A stretch of 64,000 nucleotides of DNA from Bacteroidota bacterium (GTDB lineage Bacteria > Bacteroidota > Bacteroidia > Bacteroidales > NBLH01), in NCBI GenBank assembly GCA_025361565.1, contig JANYKN010000175.1:1-64000 (forward strand). The letters are read 5' to 3'. Positions 26,622-36,140 of the stretch are shown piece by piece. The position numbers and the translations under genes were made by a program. Every line of letters starts with the position of its first letter. Position 1 is the stretch's first letter. The notes beneath the pieces were generated by a model. The model was not told the DNA's origin, did not search any database, and was given only the letters and a program-made list of their open reading frames with translations.

Positions 26622-26941
26622 TAGGGCATAATGTATTCTAAATGTAAAAATAATCTTTTCTATATGATTTAAGCGCTAAATTCCAATTGATTTTTGGAAT
26701 TTGATTGAATTATTTATTTGAATTTCAAATTCAATTATCTCCTTTATTTAACATTAGGAAGGAAAGAATTGAACTTTTTTTGAAAGAATAAAATGTGTAC
26801 GCTTTTGAACATGAATGTATTAAAAACGTGCATCATTCAAAGCACGAATTATTAAAAATAATAAACGCATTTAATTGATTATTTGAACATTAGAAACATT
26901 GGCACAAACTATGTATTTTAGTTTATCAAAATAAATATATT
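26622..26941. other. AT-rich divergent intergenic region
   Basis: About 320 bp between the divergent 869-aa gene and the VTC-domain gene. It must hold both promoters; nothing else is recognised. Confidence 0.4.
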
Positions 26942-27718
26942 ATGAAATTAATTAATAAGTTAAACCAATTCACTCCAATAGAAGTTTCAGAATTCACTAG
27001 GATGGGCTTTAGCGAATTAAAGGAATCAAAATATATTTTGAGTGCAAAAAAACTAAAAAATGTACTTGATGAAATTAAAGACAATTATTATGTACTTGAA
27101 ATAAATGGTAACCGTATTTTAAAATGCAGCAGCGAATATTACGATACAGAAGATTATAAATTATACATGGCCTACCACAATGGAAGCGGAAACCGCTACC
27201 TAATAAAAAACGATGAAACTGAAGGCGTTAAAAATAGTTCTATAAAAATAAAGTTCCAATCTAACAAAGGAGAAATTAGCAAGATAAGACAGAAAACAAA
27301 AGACTCTGAATTGGATGGTACCAGAATAAAAGAATTTGTTCAGGAAAATACTCCATTTAATCCTGATGTATTAAAAAAAATGCTTAAAAACAGCTTCTAC
27401 AGAATTGTTCTAATCCATAAAAATAACAACGAGAAAATTACAATTGACATAGATATGATTCTTTCTAACAGGCAAGATAGGATAATACTTCCTTATTTGG
27501 CTATTGTTGATGTCAAACAAGAAAAACTTGCCTTATTTTCTGATTTTATATTAAGTTTGCGTAAACAGAATATTCAAAAAACTTCGTTAAGCAAATATTG
27601 CATGGGGGTTGCATTATTAAACAAGGATGTTAAAAAGAATAAATTTAAGTCTAAACTATTAGCTATAAGCAAAATAAATGATACCAACCCTTATACTCAA
27701 CAAATTTTTACAGCCTGA
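26942..27718 (+). CDS. VTC domain (polyphosphate polymerase-like) protein
   Basis: A 258-aa protein of the VTC/polyphosphate-polymerase family. It has the typical tunnel-fold pattern: ELKESKYIL near residue 28 in place of RxExKY, YYDTEDYKLYMAYHNGSGNRY around 66-86, IKIKFQSNKG near 101-110, and a TSLSKYCMGV end. These proteins make or bind polyphosphate. The charged residues in the first strand differ somewhat from canonical VTC, so activity is not assured. The next gene (DUF4956) overlaps by 41 bp, the common VTC-DUF4956 pair in bacteria. Confidence 0.8.
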   Translation: MKLINKLNQFTPIEVSEFTRMGFSELKESKYILSAKKLKNVLDEIKDNYYVLEINGNRILKCSSEYYDTEDYKLYMAYHNGSGNRYLIKNDETEGVKNSSIKIKFQSNKGEISKIRQKTKDSELDGTRIKEFVQENTPFNPDVLKKMLKNSFYRIVLIHKNNNEKITIDIDMILSNRQDRIILPYLAIVDVKQEKLALFSDFILSLRKQNIQKTSLSKYCMGVALLNKDVKKNKFKSKLLAISKINDTNPYTQQIFTA

Positions 27719-28382
27719 TTTATTCGGCATATCGCTTTTCGATCTATCAGCTCTATTGGAGCTAATTCTCCGATTTAGTTTTGATCTATTTGTTACTCTC
27801 ATTATTGTAAGAGTGATATACTATGCTAAGAACAAGCGGAAAGATTATCTTTTTACGTACATTTTAATAGGACTTACTGTATTTTTACTCTGTACTTTAC
27901 TTGGAAGTGTCAATTTAAAAGTGGGATTTGCCTTAGGCTTATTTGCTATTTTCGGTATTATACGTTATCGCACCAATTCAATGCCAATAAAAGAAATGAC
28001 CTATCTATTTCTAATTATTGGCATTTCGGTATTGAACGCTCTTTCGGACAAAACAATAAGTTTTAGTGAAATTATATTTGTGAATTTTATACTTATAGCT
28101 GCAACATGGATGCTTGAACACGTTTTTCTACTAGAAAATGAAGCCTCAAAAACTATAATCTACGAAAAAATTGAGCTTATAAAGCCAGAAAACAATGTTG
28201 CTTTAATAAAAGATTTAGAAGAAAGAACGGGTCTTCATATCAACAGAATTGAAATTGGAGAAATCAATTTTTTAAGGGATACTGCAATTGTGAGGATCTT
28301 TTACTTCGAAAAAAAGTCCACTATTAATATTTCAAGCGAAATAAATTCTCATTTTTCTGATTCGGATGATGATGATGATTAA
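27678..28382 (+). CDS. DUF4956 membrane protein
   Basis: A 234-aa protein with about four transmembrane segments (residues about 35-140) and a soluble C-terminus. The GLFAIFGIIRYRTNSMPIKEMTYLF segment is the DUF4956 signature. It ends in an acidic run of Asp. These proteins commonly neighbour VTC-domain polyphosphate polymerases, as here, and may move or regulate the product at the membrane; that function is inferred. The coding region starts inside the upstream gene (41-bp overlap), with no better start before the first membrane segment. Confidence 0.85.
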   Translation: MIPTLILNKFLQPDLFGISLFDLSALLELILRFSFDLFVTLIIVRVIYYAKNKRKDYLFTYILIGLTVFLLCTLLGSVNLKVGFALGLFAIFGIIRYRTNSMPIKEMTYLFLIIGISVLNALSDKTISFSEIIFVNFILIAATWMLEHVFLLENEASKTIIYEKIELIKPENNVALIKDLEERTGLHINRIEIGEINFLRDTAIVRIFYFEKKSTINISSEINSHFSDSDDDDD

Positions 28383-28432
28383 TATTTAGAAATGAAAATA
28401 TTTGATTACGAATTTTCTTTAAAGCATTTTAA

Positions 28433-28903
28433 TTAATGCAAATTTCTGTGAATATATTCTGTGTAGTCTTTAATTGTTGGATTGTACTCTTTTCCAAATA
28501 AGCTGGATGATATAATAAAATCAGCTGAAGAGCGATTCATTGCCGTTGGAACATTATACAAAACACATATACGTAAAAGTGCCTTAACATCAACATCATG
28601 CGGCTGTGCTTGCATAGGATCCCAAAAGAAGATTAAAATATCTATTTTTCCATCCGATATCAATGAACCTAGTTGTTGATCTCCTCCTAATGGCCCTGAT
28701 TTTAAAAGGCGTATATTAACATCGCCACTTTCCATTATTTGATTGTTTATCAGTGCTTCTTCAACAAGTTTACCTGTTGTTCCTGTGCATACCAAATTAT
28801 GTTTTAGCAATATGGCACGGTTAAACTCAACCCATTCAATAATGTCTTTTTTTCTGTTATCGTGCGCCACAAGGGCAATTCTTTTTCTAATGTATTTTTC
28901 CAT
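28433..28903 (-). CDS. mgsA: Methylglyoxal synthase
   Basis: A 156-aa enzyme that converts dihydroxyacetone phosphate to methylglyoxal and phosphate. Family signatures are visible: IALVAHDNRKKDI near the N-terminus (His and Asp of the active site), CTGTTG in the phosphate loop, SGPLGGDQQLG with the catalytic Asp, and FFWDPMQAQPHDVDVKAL. The start is at 28903 (MEKYIRKR); an ORF extension of eight codons upstream is possible but lacks the family pattern. It is convergent with the DUF4956 gene. Confidence 0.95.
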   Translation of the reverse strand: MEKYIRKRIALVAHDNRKKDIIEWVEFNRAILLKHNLVCTGTTGKLVEEALINNQIMESGDVNIRLLKSGPLGGDQQLGSLISDGKIDILIFFWDPMQAQPHDVDVKALLRICVLYNVPTAMNRSSADFIISSSLFGKEYNPTIKDYTEYIHRNLH

Positions 28904-29120
28904 ATTTAAATTTGAATTTTGTCGCATCTAATTTCGCAATCGATGGATTTCCAATTTTTTTCTTTATCCTATTAAAAAAAATGCCGTCTTTATTGATCAA
29001 ACATTGATGTTATTTTTTAAAGTTGAATTTTATACAATATTAACCCAATTAGATAATTAAAATTCAAATTTTATATCATTTTTATGTTAAATAATTATAA
29101 ACAGGAAGATTATAAATAAA

Positions 29121-29150
29121 AAAGATCAAGGTTGTATTGCCTTAATCTTT
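29121..29150 (-). terminator. Terminator of the cupin-to-DUF1289 minus-strand cluster
   Basis: AAAGATCAAGG (29121-29131) pairs with CCTTAATCTTT (29140-29150) with one mismatch. On the minus strand it is followed by a T run and lies 33 bp after the cupin gene stop. Confidence 0.65.
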
Positions 29151-29182
29151 CTTAATACCTTAAATTACAGTGCTCTAATAGG

Positions 29183-29518
29183 CTAAGATACAGATTTTAT
29201 CAAAGTAAGCAGCATTTTAAATGATTGGATTGCATTTACTGAATGCATAATATTTTTAGGCATAATAATAGATTCACCTTCTTTAAGTTGAAATGGTTTG
29301 TTGTCAATAATAACTTCACCTCCCCCTTCAACAATCTGTATTAATGCGTCATATGGAGTAGTATGCGGGCTTAATTTTTGACCCTGGTCAAAAGCAAAAA
29401 GAGTAATTCTGCCTGCTTTATCGTCCATAATGGTTTTACTAACAATAGATCCGTTTTGATATTGTACCAAATCTTTGAAATTCAATATTTTACTATTCAA
29501 TGTTTCTATATATTCCAT
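29183..29518 (-). CDS. Cupin domain-containing protein
   Basis: A 111-aa single-domain cupin. The two cupin motifs are visible: LSPHTTPYDALIQIVEGGGEV and IIMPKNIMHSVNAI. The usual second His and Glu of motif 1 are partly replaced (PHTTPYDA), while the motif 2 His is kept. Function could be metal-dependent or ligand-binding; it cannot be fixed from sequence. The start is at 29518 (MEYIETL). It follows the Mur ligase gene by 52 bp on the same strand, probably as the last gene of that operon. Confidence 0.85.
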   Translation of the reverse strand: MEYIETLNSKILNFKDLVQYQNGSIVSKTIMDDKAGRITLFAFDQGQKLSPHTTPYDALIQIVEGGGEVIIDNKPFQLKEGESIIMPKNIMHSVNAIQSFKMLLTLIKSVS

Positions 29519-29570
29519 AATTATTTTTTTTAGTAAATTATTCAAAGTTAGTAAGAATTTAACCTAAAAA

Positions 29571-30941
29571 CTATGCTAATCTTTCCAATACAAAAGTTGC
29601 AAATGAAGTCAGGGAAGGATCTCTTGCTCCAGTTAACAACAAGATATCTCCAATTTTTATTTTGGATTTGATTTTTTCAGGCAGTTCTGCTCTATTCTCT
29701 ATAAAATAGGCATTTGGATTACTGGATTTAATATCATCAATTAGATCTTTTGCCGAAATATCCTTACTTACGGTACCTCCGGCATAATATATTTCAGACA
29801 TCCATATTTCGTCCTCTTTTCGAAGGCTTTTGATTATTTCTTCCACAAATTCTGTCCTTAAAAATTTAGTGGGCTGAAATCCATGTGGTTGAAACCAAAC
29901 AAATAGTTTACTTCCTTTGAATTGGCAAGCTTTTATTGAAGCAGCGATTTTTGCAGGATTATGGGCATAATCATCAATTATTGTTACTCCGTTTACTTTT
30001 CCAATTATCTGGTGACGCCTATTTATTCCTTCGTAAGTTTTTAAAGCCTTTGATGATTGTTCAACTGAAATGCCCAATTGAAAACAAGAGGCGACAGCTG
30101 CTGTAGCATTTTCCATATTGTGCTGGCCAACTGTTGGAATTTCAAATTGAACCTGATTGATTTGAAAACTTATTTGAAAGCCATTTTGCTTATAATCAGT
30201 AGCATTAAAGCCACATGAAGTATTAATCCCAAAGTCATTTTCAAGATTCTGTGAAAATTTCTTTGCTCTTATATGTGATTGGTTTACAATTAATTTACCC
30301 CTAGTGTTTTTCTTGAAAGTATCAAAAATAGTTGCCAATTCTTCCAATTCTTTGTGATCCTTATCTATATTTAATATTAGGCCTATTTCGGGGCAATATT
30401 TGACCAATGACCCATCTGACTCATCAGCCTCAATAACAAGCCAATCGCTATCAGATGCAATTGCATTTCCGATTTTACCTGATTTAATAATCGAAATTAA
30501 GCCTGCACCACCAATAAAAGAAATGGGTTGTCCACACTTTTCCATAATATGGTAAATCATGGCCGATGTTGTAGATTTTCCCGATGTACCCGAAACTGCA
30601 ATTGTTTTTTTAGTTTGGGTAATTGCGGCCAATAAATCAGATCTGAGAACAACAGGAATTTTTAATTGATTGGCTTTTTGATATTCCAGATTACTTTCTT
30701 CAACAGCGGTTGAAACAACAACTATTTGAGTTTGCTGATTAATTCCGTCCCCATTTTGCTCAAAAGTTAGAATGCCTTCTTTATTCAACTTAATTTCTGT
30801 ATCAGTTGTTCCTTTAGACGTGAATTGTCTGTCTGAACCTGAAACTGATTTTCCAATTCCTTTTAAATATTGGGCAATAGCACTCATTCCAGTGCCACCT
30901 ATTCCGATGAAAAAGTAGAATTGATAATGATTAATATCCAT
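29571..30941 (-). CDS. Mur ligase family protein (MurC/Mpl-like)
   Basis: A 456-aa Mur ligase. The N-terminal Rossmann motif GIGGTGMSAIAQYL (residues 13-26), the ATP loop GTSGKSTT (118-125), the central EADESDGSL and NIDKDH motifs and the C-terminal DDYAHNPAKI and FQPHGF are all present. MurC joins L-alanine to UDP-MurNAc, and Mpl recycles the tripeptide. The length is closer to Mpl, and some MurC landmarks (DDYGHHP, FQPHRY) differ, so this is probably a recycling or paralogous ligase rather than the essential MurC. It is cotranscribed with the MutS-like gene (14-bp gap). Confidence 0.85.
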   Translation of the reverse strand: MDINHYQFYFFIGIGGTGMSAIAQYLKGIGKSVSGSDRQFTSKGTTDTEIKLNKEGILTFEQNGDGINQQTQIVVVSTAVEESNLEYQKANQLKIPVVLRSDLLAAITQTKKTIAVSGTSGKSTTSAMIYHIMEKCGQPISFIGGAGLISIIKSGKIGNAIASDSDWLVIEADESDGSLVKYCPEIGLILNIDKDHKELEELATIFDTFKKNTRGKLIVNQSHIRAKKFSQNLENDFGINTSCGFNATDYKQNGFQISFQINQVQFEIPTVGQHNMENATAAVASCFQLGISVEQSSKALKTYEGINRRHQIIGKVNGVTIIDDYAHNPAKIAASIKACQFKGSKLFVWFQPHGFQPTKFLRTEFVEEIIKSLRKEDEIWMSEIYYAGGTVSKDISAKDLIDDIKSSNPNAYFIENRAELPEKIKSKIKIGDILLLTGARDPSLTSFATFVLERLA

Positions 30942-30955
30942 AGAATTATAAGATT

Positions 30956-32296
30956 TTAGGTGCTAGGTTTTTCAGGATCCAACAAATCGAAAACCTTTTC
31001 GTTTTTTAAAATAATCAATCCCAATCGCTCGTCTGATAGACCATCTTTTATTTTAAAATTGAAAAATGGTTTGCCGTTTTCAACTCTCGAATCAAAACAC
31101 ATAAAGCGGATAGAAGGAAAACTGTCAATTTCTTTTCCAAGTTCCAGAATATGAGATGAAATAATAAAAAAGCTTGATTTCCATTTAACCAATTCTTTAA
31201 TAATAAGCAAAGAACCATCAAAAGCGTCTTTTACATTGGTACCTTTAAAAAGCTCATCAAAAATGACAAATACTTTATTGCTTTCTCTCAAGGCAAGTGC
31301 AGCTTCTTTGACTCTTTTCACTTCGCTGTAAAAATAACTGTAGCCTTTTGGCAAATTATCAGATACATTCAAACTGGTAAAAACCCTATCGAAAAGACTC
31401 AATGTCATGCTTTTAGCTGGAACTCCCATTCCTAGATGTGCAAGAAAAATAGCAACCCCACACGATTTTAAAAAAGTGGTTTTCCCTGCCATATTAGGAC
31501 CAGTTAGAAAAATGAAATTTTCATCAGCTTTAATATTCAAGTCGTTGATTACAGGGGAATTTACGAAAAGATGATATAATCCCTCAACTTTAAACCCAGC
31601 TTTTTCAGAATCTATAAACTCAGGGAAAGATAATTTGAGTTTTTCAGATGCCCTGGCTTTCGAAATCAAAACATCAAGCTGATAAACCAAATCGATCAAT
31701 TGAAGGATATTATCTTTGAACCTGTCACGAAATGCCTGATCAAACTGTAAAAGTTGAATGGTAGGAATTTTTTTAACCGATTGGCATTTAATAGCTTCAT
31801 TAATTGGCTGAAGTTCAATTATTTCTGAAATTTGAATAAAAATATCGGCCAATAAAACAGGTAATCCTTCTTTATCAATTTTATTGTTATAATTCGAAAT
31901 TTGTTTAAGGAAATGAATAACATATCTTGTACCGTTTAAAAAAGTGGCCTTAAAGTCCTTATAGATAAAACGATAGGATATATTTTCGAGAAAACGGGCG
32001 AAAAAATTAGTGCCAATTAAGGGCTTTGATTTCGAGAAATAATAAACATCCAATAAATCCATTAATTTTGAGTCTATTGGTAATTCCCAATCTTTCAATT
32101 GTTTAATAATATGTTTGATTGAATTTTGGATATTGACAATTTCAGATAGATTATCAGAAGGTTTCCTGAAATTTTGCTTTAATTTATATTGACCTCCAGG
32201 AGTTGAAGTTTGGTCAATCAATTCAAAAACACTTAATCCATGCGAATCAAAATTTAGAAGTTCAAGTTCCTTCAATGTCTGTAAATCTATCTGCAT
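30956..32296 (-). CDS. Short MutS-family ATPase (no mismatch-binding domain)
   Basis: A 446-aa protein with the MutS core and ATPase domains. Walker A GPNMAGKTT is near residues 263-271, followed by the Walker B VIFDELFKGTN and SSHILELG. The N-terminal mismatch-recognition and connector domains of MutS are missing, and there is no Smr domain as in MutS2. Such proteins form their own branch in Bacteroidota; their substrate is unknown, so it should not be called mutS. It is followed by the Mur ligase and preceded by DUF1289 (15 bp). Confidence 0.88.
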   Translation of the reverse strand: MQIDLQTLKELELLNFDSHGLSVFELIDQTSTPGGQYKLKQNFRKPSDNLSEIVNIQNSIKHIIKQLKDWELPIDSKLMDLLDVYYFSKSKPLIGTNFFARFLENISYRFIYKDFKATFLNGTRYVIHFLKQISNYNNKIDKEGLPVLLADIFIQISEIIELQPINEAIKCQSVKKIPTIQLLQFDQAFRDRFKDNILQLIDLVYQLDVLISKARASEKLKLSFPEFIDSEKAGFKVEGLYHLFVNSPVINDLNIKADENFIFLTGPNMAGKTTFLKSCGVAIFLAHLGMGVPAKSMTLSLFDRVFTSLNVSDNLPKGYSYFYSEVKRVKEAALALRESNKVFVIFDELFKGTNVKDAFDGSLLIIKELVKWKSSFFIISSHILELGKEIDSFPSIRFMCFDSRVENGKPFFNFKIKDGLSDERLGLIILKNEKVFDLLDPEKPST

Positions 32297-32311
32297 CAGT
32301 ATATTATTAAA

Positions 32312-32503
32312 TTAAAAAGTATATCTTTTTTTTGCGTAAGGATTACCGCCTCTTTCAATTATTTTTTTGAAAATTTCCAGTTTTTCGTCCTCACTATATT
32401 CTGCCCATTTCGAAACTTCCTCCCTAGTACGGTAACATCCCATGCACATTAAATTATGATCATATTTACAAATTAGTTTACATGGGTTTTTGATTTTATC
32501 CAT
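32312..32503 (-). CDS. DUF1289 small cysteine protein
   Basis: A 63-aa protein with the DUF1289 pattern: NPCKLICKYDHNLMCMGCYRTREEVSKW, giving four cysteines arranged C-x3-C...C-x2-C and the conserved R-T-x-x-E-x-x-x-W. It probably binds zinc or an Fe-S cluster; the function is not known. It is the first gene of the minus-strand cluster 32,503-29,183. Confidence 0.9.
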   Translation of the reverse strand: MDKIKNPCKLICKYDHNLMCMGCYRTREEVSKWAEYSEDEKLEIFKKIIERGGNPYAKKRYTF

Positions 32504-32616
32504 AGAAATATTTTTTTGAACAAAGGTAAGTAATATATTTAAAGGTTTCCATTAATGAATTATCCAGTATATCATTTAGATATTCACATTTTAAAGCAAA
32601 ATAAAATAATAAATAT

Positions 32617-32624
32617 TATTTTTG
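32617..32624 (+). promoter_or_regulatory. -7 box of the Rrf2 gene
   Basis: TATTTTTG fits the Bacteroidota TAnnTTTG box and lies 23 bp before the Rrf2 ATG at 32648. Confidence 0.4.
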
Positions 32625-32647
32625 ACCTTTGAAATTAAAAGTAATTC

Positions 32648-33058
32648 ATGTCCAAAATTGTACATTTAACCGAAGCTGTTTCTATAGCTTTTCATAGCAT
32701 GGTTCTTGTTGCTCGTTCCAATAAACCACTCAATGTCTTAGAAATATCTGAGAAAATCAGTAGCTCAAAACATCATGTTGCCAAAGTAATGCAAAGACTT
32801 GTAAAAGCCGGTTTTGTTGGTTCTTTGCGTGGGCCGTCAGGTGGTTTTTCACTAAAAAAAAATGCTTCAGAAATTGCATTGTTAAGTATCTACGAAGCGA
32901 TTGAAGGAAATCTTGAATCGGGTGAATGCGCCATGGAAAAACCGGTTTGTACTTTTGAAACCTGCATCTATAAAAATATAATCGAGAAAATGACTTGTGA
33001 TTTCAAAAATTACCTTGAAAATCAAAAATTGAGTGACTATTGCCTAAATAACAATTAA
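32648..33058 (+). CDS. Rrf2 family transcriptional regulator
   Basis: A 136-aa winged-helix regulator. The recognition region (ISEKISSSKHHVAKVMQRLVKAGFV) is followed by GSLRGPSGGFSL, the wing typical of Rrf2. Cys94, Cys101 and Cys106 match the three-cysteine cluster that binds an Fe-S centre in IscR/NsrR-type members, so it likely senses iron-sulfur status, NO or redox. It is monocistronic; targets cannot be predicted. Confidence 0.92.
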   Translation: MSKIVHLTEAVSIAFHSMVLVARSNKPLNVLEISEKISSSKHHVAKVMQRLVKAGFVGSLRGPSGGFSLKKNASEIALLSIYEAIEGNLESGECAMEKPVCTFETCIYKNIIEKMTCDFKNYLENQKLSDYCLNNN

Positions 33059-33387
33059 TTAAGGAATGTTTAATAATAATTAGAGACTTGATTAACCTGT
33101 CAGCTCTATTCACCTAAAGATTGGCAATTTATGATTTTCAAAAAAACCAACTCTTGATCAATCTTCTTAATTTCAATAAAATAACTTACGTTTTAATTTC
33201 ACTGTCCTTTACTCAAAACCCATTTTTGCATTTTTTTAATAATAGATGATTCTTAACATCTTTTTTTAATCTTTTTATAATTAATTTTATACCTCAATTA
33301 TTTTTCCAATTGTTTTGGATAGACCACATTATTAAGTCTGTCAATTTATGATATGCAAAAAGTAAATTATAATTTAAATTCATAAAC
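33059..33387. other. AT-rich intergenic region, nothing recognised
   Basis: About 330 bp between the Rrf2 gene and a lipoprotein gene. No hairpin, repeat or conserved element was identified. Confidence 0.4.
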
Positions 33388-33849
33388 ATGAATAGAAATA
33401 TTTTTCTTATAATTACTATATTAACAACATTTCTGATATCATGCAACCCATCTCCTGAATTTAATTTAAATATACCTCCACCTCCTGACAATTCTTGGCC
33501 CGAAGATATTTATCCACCAAAAATAGCTACGGATACGGCAGTGCCCATTACCAAAGAATATGGCGGAACTGAAGCCTTTTATGGAAATGACAAATCAATT
33601 TACGTTGCCCGAATGTCAACACAAGTGGAAGCAATTTCTTTTTTTCAAAAATACATATTACCTGAATTTGATAGTCTATCTTCAAATTATAATGGAATAG
33701 TTGATGAACAATTTTATGCAAAAGCCAATGGCAATGGAAAAAAGTACTTCGGTTGGGTAAATCACAGGTATATTTTTGTCCTGAAAGGAAATTCAGATAA
33801 AGCATTTAATGAACTCGTTGATAATTTTAAATATATATCCAGAAAATGA
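33388..33849 (+). CDS. Small lipoprotein
   Basis: A 153-aa protein with a lipoprotein signal: MNRNIFLIITILTTFLISC, cleavage before Cys19. A proline-rich linker (NIPPPPDN and neighbours) follows, then a soluble domain with an aromatic pattern. No family recognised. It should be anchored in the membrane facing the periplasm. It is placed before the AhpD-like gene, 80 bp apart, so possibly a separate transcript. Confidence 0.75.
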   Translation: MNRNIFLIITILTTFLISCNPSPEFNLNIPPPPDNSWPEDIYPPKIATDTAVPITKEYGGTEAFYGNDKSIYVARMSTQVEAISFFQKYILPEFDSLSSNYNGIVDEQFYAKANGNGKKYFGWVNHRYIFVLKGNSDKAFNELVDNFKYISRK

Positions 33850-33929
33850 TTATCAATTTATTATGATTTAATAATTTAATTTTCAATAAATGCTGATTGC
33901 GTTTTAATTTATCATAAAAAATTTAGACC

Positions 33930-34286
33930 ATGGAACATCAAGATAAAGAGAAAATTGAAAAAATCATTGCTGATAGGAAATCTGCCCATCAATTTTATAC
34001 TGATAATTCGGAAGTTTATCGCAGTTTTGTTGAAATGGAGATTAAAACTTATTCCGATGGCAGTTTAAGTAAAAAACACAAAGAAATGATTGCAATTGGA
34101 ATTTCTATTCATATTAATTCCGAATCACTTATGGAATGGCATATCAAACAAGCTGTTTACACAGGTGCAACCAGAGAAGAAATAATTGAAACGATAGAAG
34201 TAGGGATGGAAATGGGTGGTAGTCAGGCTACTGCTGCAAGCAGATTTGCGTTGAAAGTATTAGATTATTATACAATTAAAAATTGA
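33930..34286 (+). CDS. Carboxymuconolactone decarboxylase (AhpD-like) family protein
   Basis: A 118-aa all-helical protein of the CMD/AhpD family: KKHKEMIAIGISIHI, MEWHIKQAVYTGATREEIIETIEV and GGSQATAASRFAL match the family plan. The redox CxxC of AhpD-type members (C-x-x-C-x-x-H) reads NSESLMEWH here, with both cysteines missing while the His is kept. So a thiol peroxidase partner role is unlikely; other chemistry or a binding role is possible. Confidence 0.85.
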   Translation: MEHQDKEKIEKIIADRKSAHQFYTDNSEVYRSFVEMEIKTYSDGSLSKKHKEMIAIGISIHINSESLMEWHIKQAVYTGATREEIIETIEVGMEMGGSQATAASRFALKVLDYYTIKN

Positions 34287-34387
34287 AAAGCTGTATTATT
34301 GGTTATAAATAATTTCCATTTGTAATAGATTCAAACACTTTAAATTATAAAAATACTTTTTATTAAATAAATCATTTATACTTAATT

Positions 34388-35872
34388 ATGATAAATCCAA
34401 TAGATAAAATTACGAATCATAAAGCCCTTGAAAATACTATAAAGCGATACAAGGAAAAAGGAATAATACTTCCAACTTTTGCTCAGCAAAAAAATCCTGA
34501 ATTAATCCCTCAGAAAATCAAAGATAAGTTAAAAAATATCGGGCTTTGGGATTTTAATCCACTTAATCTGTTTCGTATATCCTGGAAAAATGAACCAAAA
34601 GATTTTGGTGGTTTGTTTGGTGATCCAAATTTTATTGAACTTCCCAAAGAGCTAACAGGAGTAAATGCACGAATTGTTTTGCTGATCGGAAAATGGTTTC
34701 CCACAGGTGCACATAAGGTTGGGGCTGCATATGGTTGCCTTGCTCCAAGAATTATCACCGGCGAATTCGATGCAACTTATCATAAAGCAGCCTGGCCTTC
34801 AACGGGCAATTACTGCCGTGGCGGAGCATTCGATTCCAAAATTATGGGCACAGAAGCCATCGCAATTCTGCCCGAAGAAATGAGCCGTGAACGTTTTGAA
34901 TGGCTTAAAAATGAAGCTCAGGCAACTGTAATTGCTACCCATGGAAGCGAATCCAATGTTAAAGAAATTTATGATAAATGCTGGGAACTTAGAAGAACAC
35001 GAAACGATGTAGTCATTTTTAATCAATTCGATGAATTTGGAAATTCTGCATGGCACTATAACATAACAGGAAATGCAATTGAAACTGTATTTAAAAAGTT
35101 AAAACTTAAAGATAGCCAATTCGCTGCATACATTTCGGCAACCGGATCGGCTGGTACTATTGCCGCCGGAGATTATCTTCGTACTGTTTATCCTCATATT
35201 AAGGTAGTTGCTTCAGAAGCCCTACAGTGCCCTACTATTTTGCGCAACGGTTTTGGATCTCACCGAATCGAAGGCATTGGTGACAAACATATTCCATGGA
35301 TTCACAATGTTAAGAATACTGATACAATTACATCCATTGACGATGAAGATCCAATGCGGATATTGCGTCTTTTTAATGAAAAAAATGGACATAAATATCT
35401 GAATTCACTGGGCATCGATAAGGAATTGATTGAAAAACTAAATTTATTAGGTATATCAGGAATAGCTAATATTTTATCCGCCATCAAAACGGCCAAATAC
35501 TATGAAATGACTGGTGACGATATCATCATTAGTATCGCTACGGATTCTGCTTTAATGTATCAATCTCGTATTGAAGAATTAAACACAACCAGAGGAGATT
35601 ATACCGAGTTACAAGCAGCCAAAGATTTTGAAAAATGCATTCTTGGCCAACATACGGATAATATGAGAGAACTCGGCTATCATGATAGGCGAGCCATCCA
35701 TAATCTAAAATATTTTACATGGGTAGAACAGCAAGCTAAGGAGGTTGCAGATCTTGAGCAACTTTGGTTTGATAGAAAAATATGGGATTCGATGTTTAAT
35801 CAAGTTTATCGATGGGATGAATTAATCAATGAGTTCAATGAAAGAACAGGTTTGACAAAAGAATACCGATAA
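34388..35872 (+). CDS. PLP-dependent fold type II enzyme (cysteine synthase-like)
   Basis: A 494-aa enzyme of the tryptophan-synthase-beta/cysteine-synthase fold. PTGAHKVGAAYG holds the PLP lysine (Lys110), and ATGSAGTIAAGDYL is the glycine-rich phosphate loop. It is longer than CysK (about 310 aa), with extra N- and C-terminal regions, so the substrate may differ from O-acetylserine. It stands alone on the plus strand. The family call is firm, the substrate is not known. Confidence 0.82.
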   Translation: MINPIDKITNHKALENTIKRYKEKGIILPTFAQQKNPELIPQKIKDKLKNIGLWDFNPLNLFRISWKNEPKDFGGLFGDPNFIELPKELTGVNARIVLLIGKWFPTGAHKVGAAYGCLAPRIITGEFDATYHKAAWPSTGNYCRGGAFDSKIMGTEAIAILPEEMSRERFEWLKNEAQATVIATHGSESNVKEIYDKCWELRRTRNDVVIFNQFDEFGNSAWHYNITGNAIETVFKKLKLKDSQFAAYISATGSAGTIAAGDYLRTVYPHIKVVASEALQCPTILRNGFGSHRIEGIGDKHIPWIHNVKNTDTITSIDDEDPMRILRLFNEKNGHKYLNSLGIDKELIEKLNLLGISGIANILSAIKTAKYYEMTGDDIIISIATDSALMYQSRIEELNTTRGDYTELQAAKDFEKCILGQHTDNMRELGYHDRRAIHNLKYFTWVEQQAKEVADLEQLWFDRKIWDSMFNQVYRWDELINEFNERTGLTKEYR

Positions 35873-36140
35873 ATTTGTAAAATATTTCCAATCGATATAA
35901 ATTATTTCTATTTGCGATGAAATATTTATAATTATTGTGGATTAATTAAATTTGATAAAATATTCCCTTTAATTTTATTACCTTGCACTCATTGAAAACA
36001 CAATGAAAAGAGTTAATAAATAAAAGTTTTTAAACAAATCTTCGCAAAATTGAAATTTGGTATAAGATATTATTGCAAAAACAAAATAGCTTTGTTAAGT
36101 TTGTAATAATTACAACCAGACAAATAAGTAAAGTATAAGG

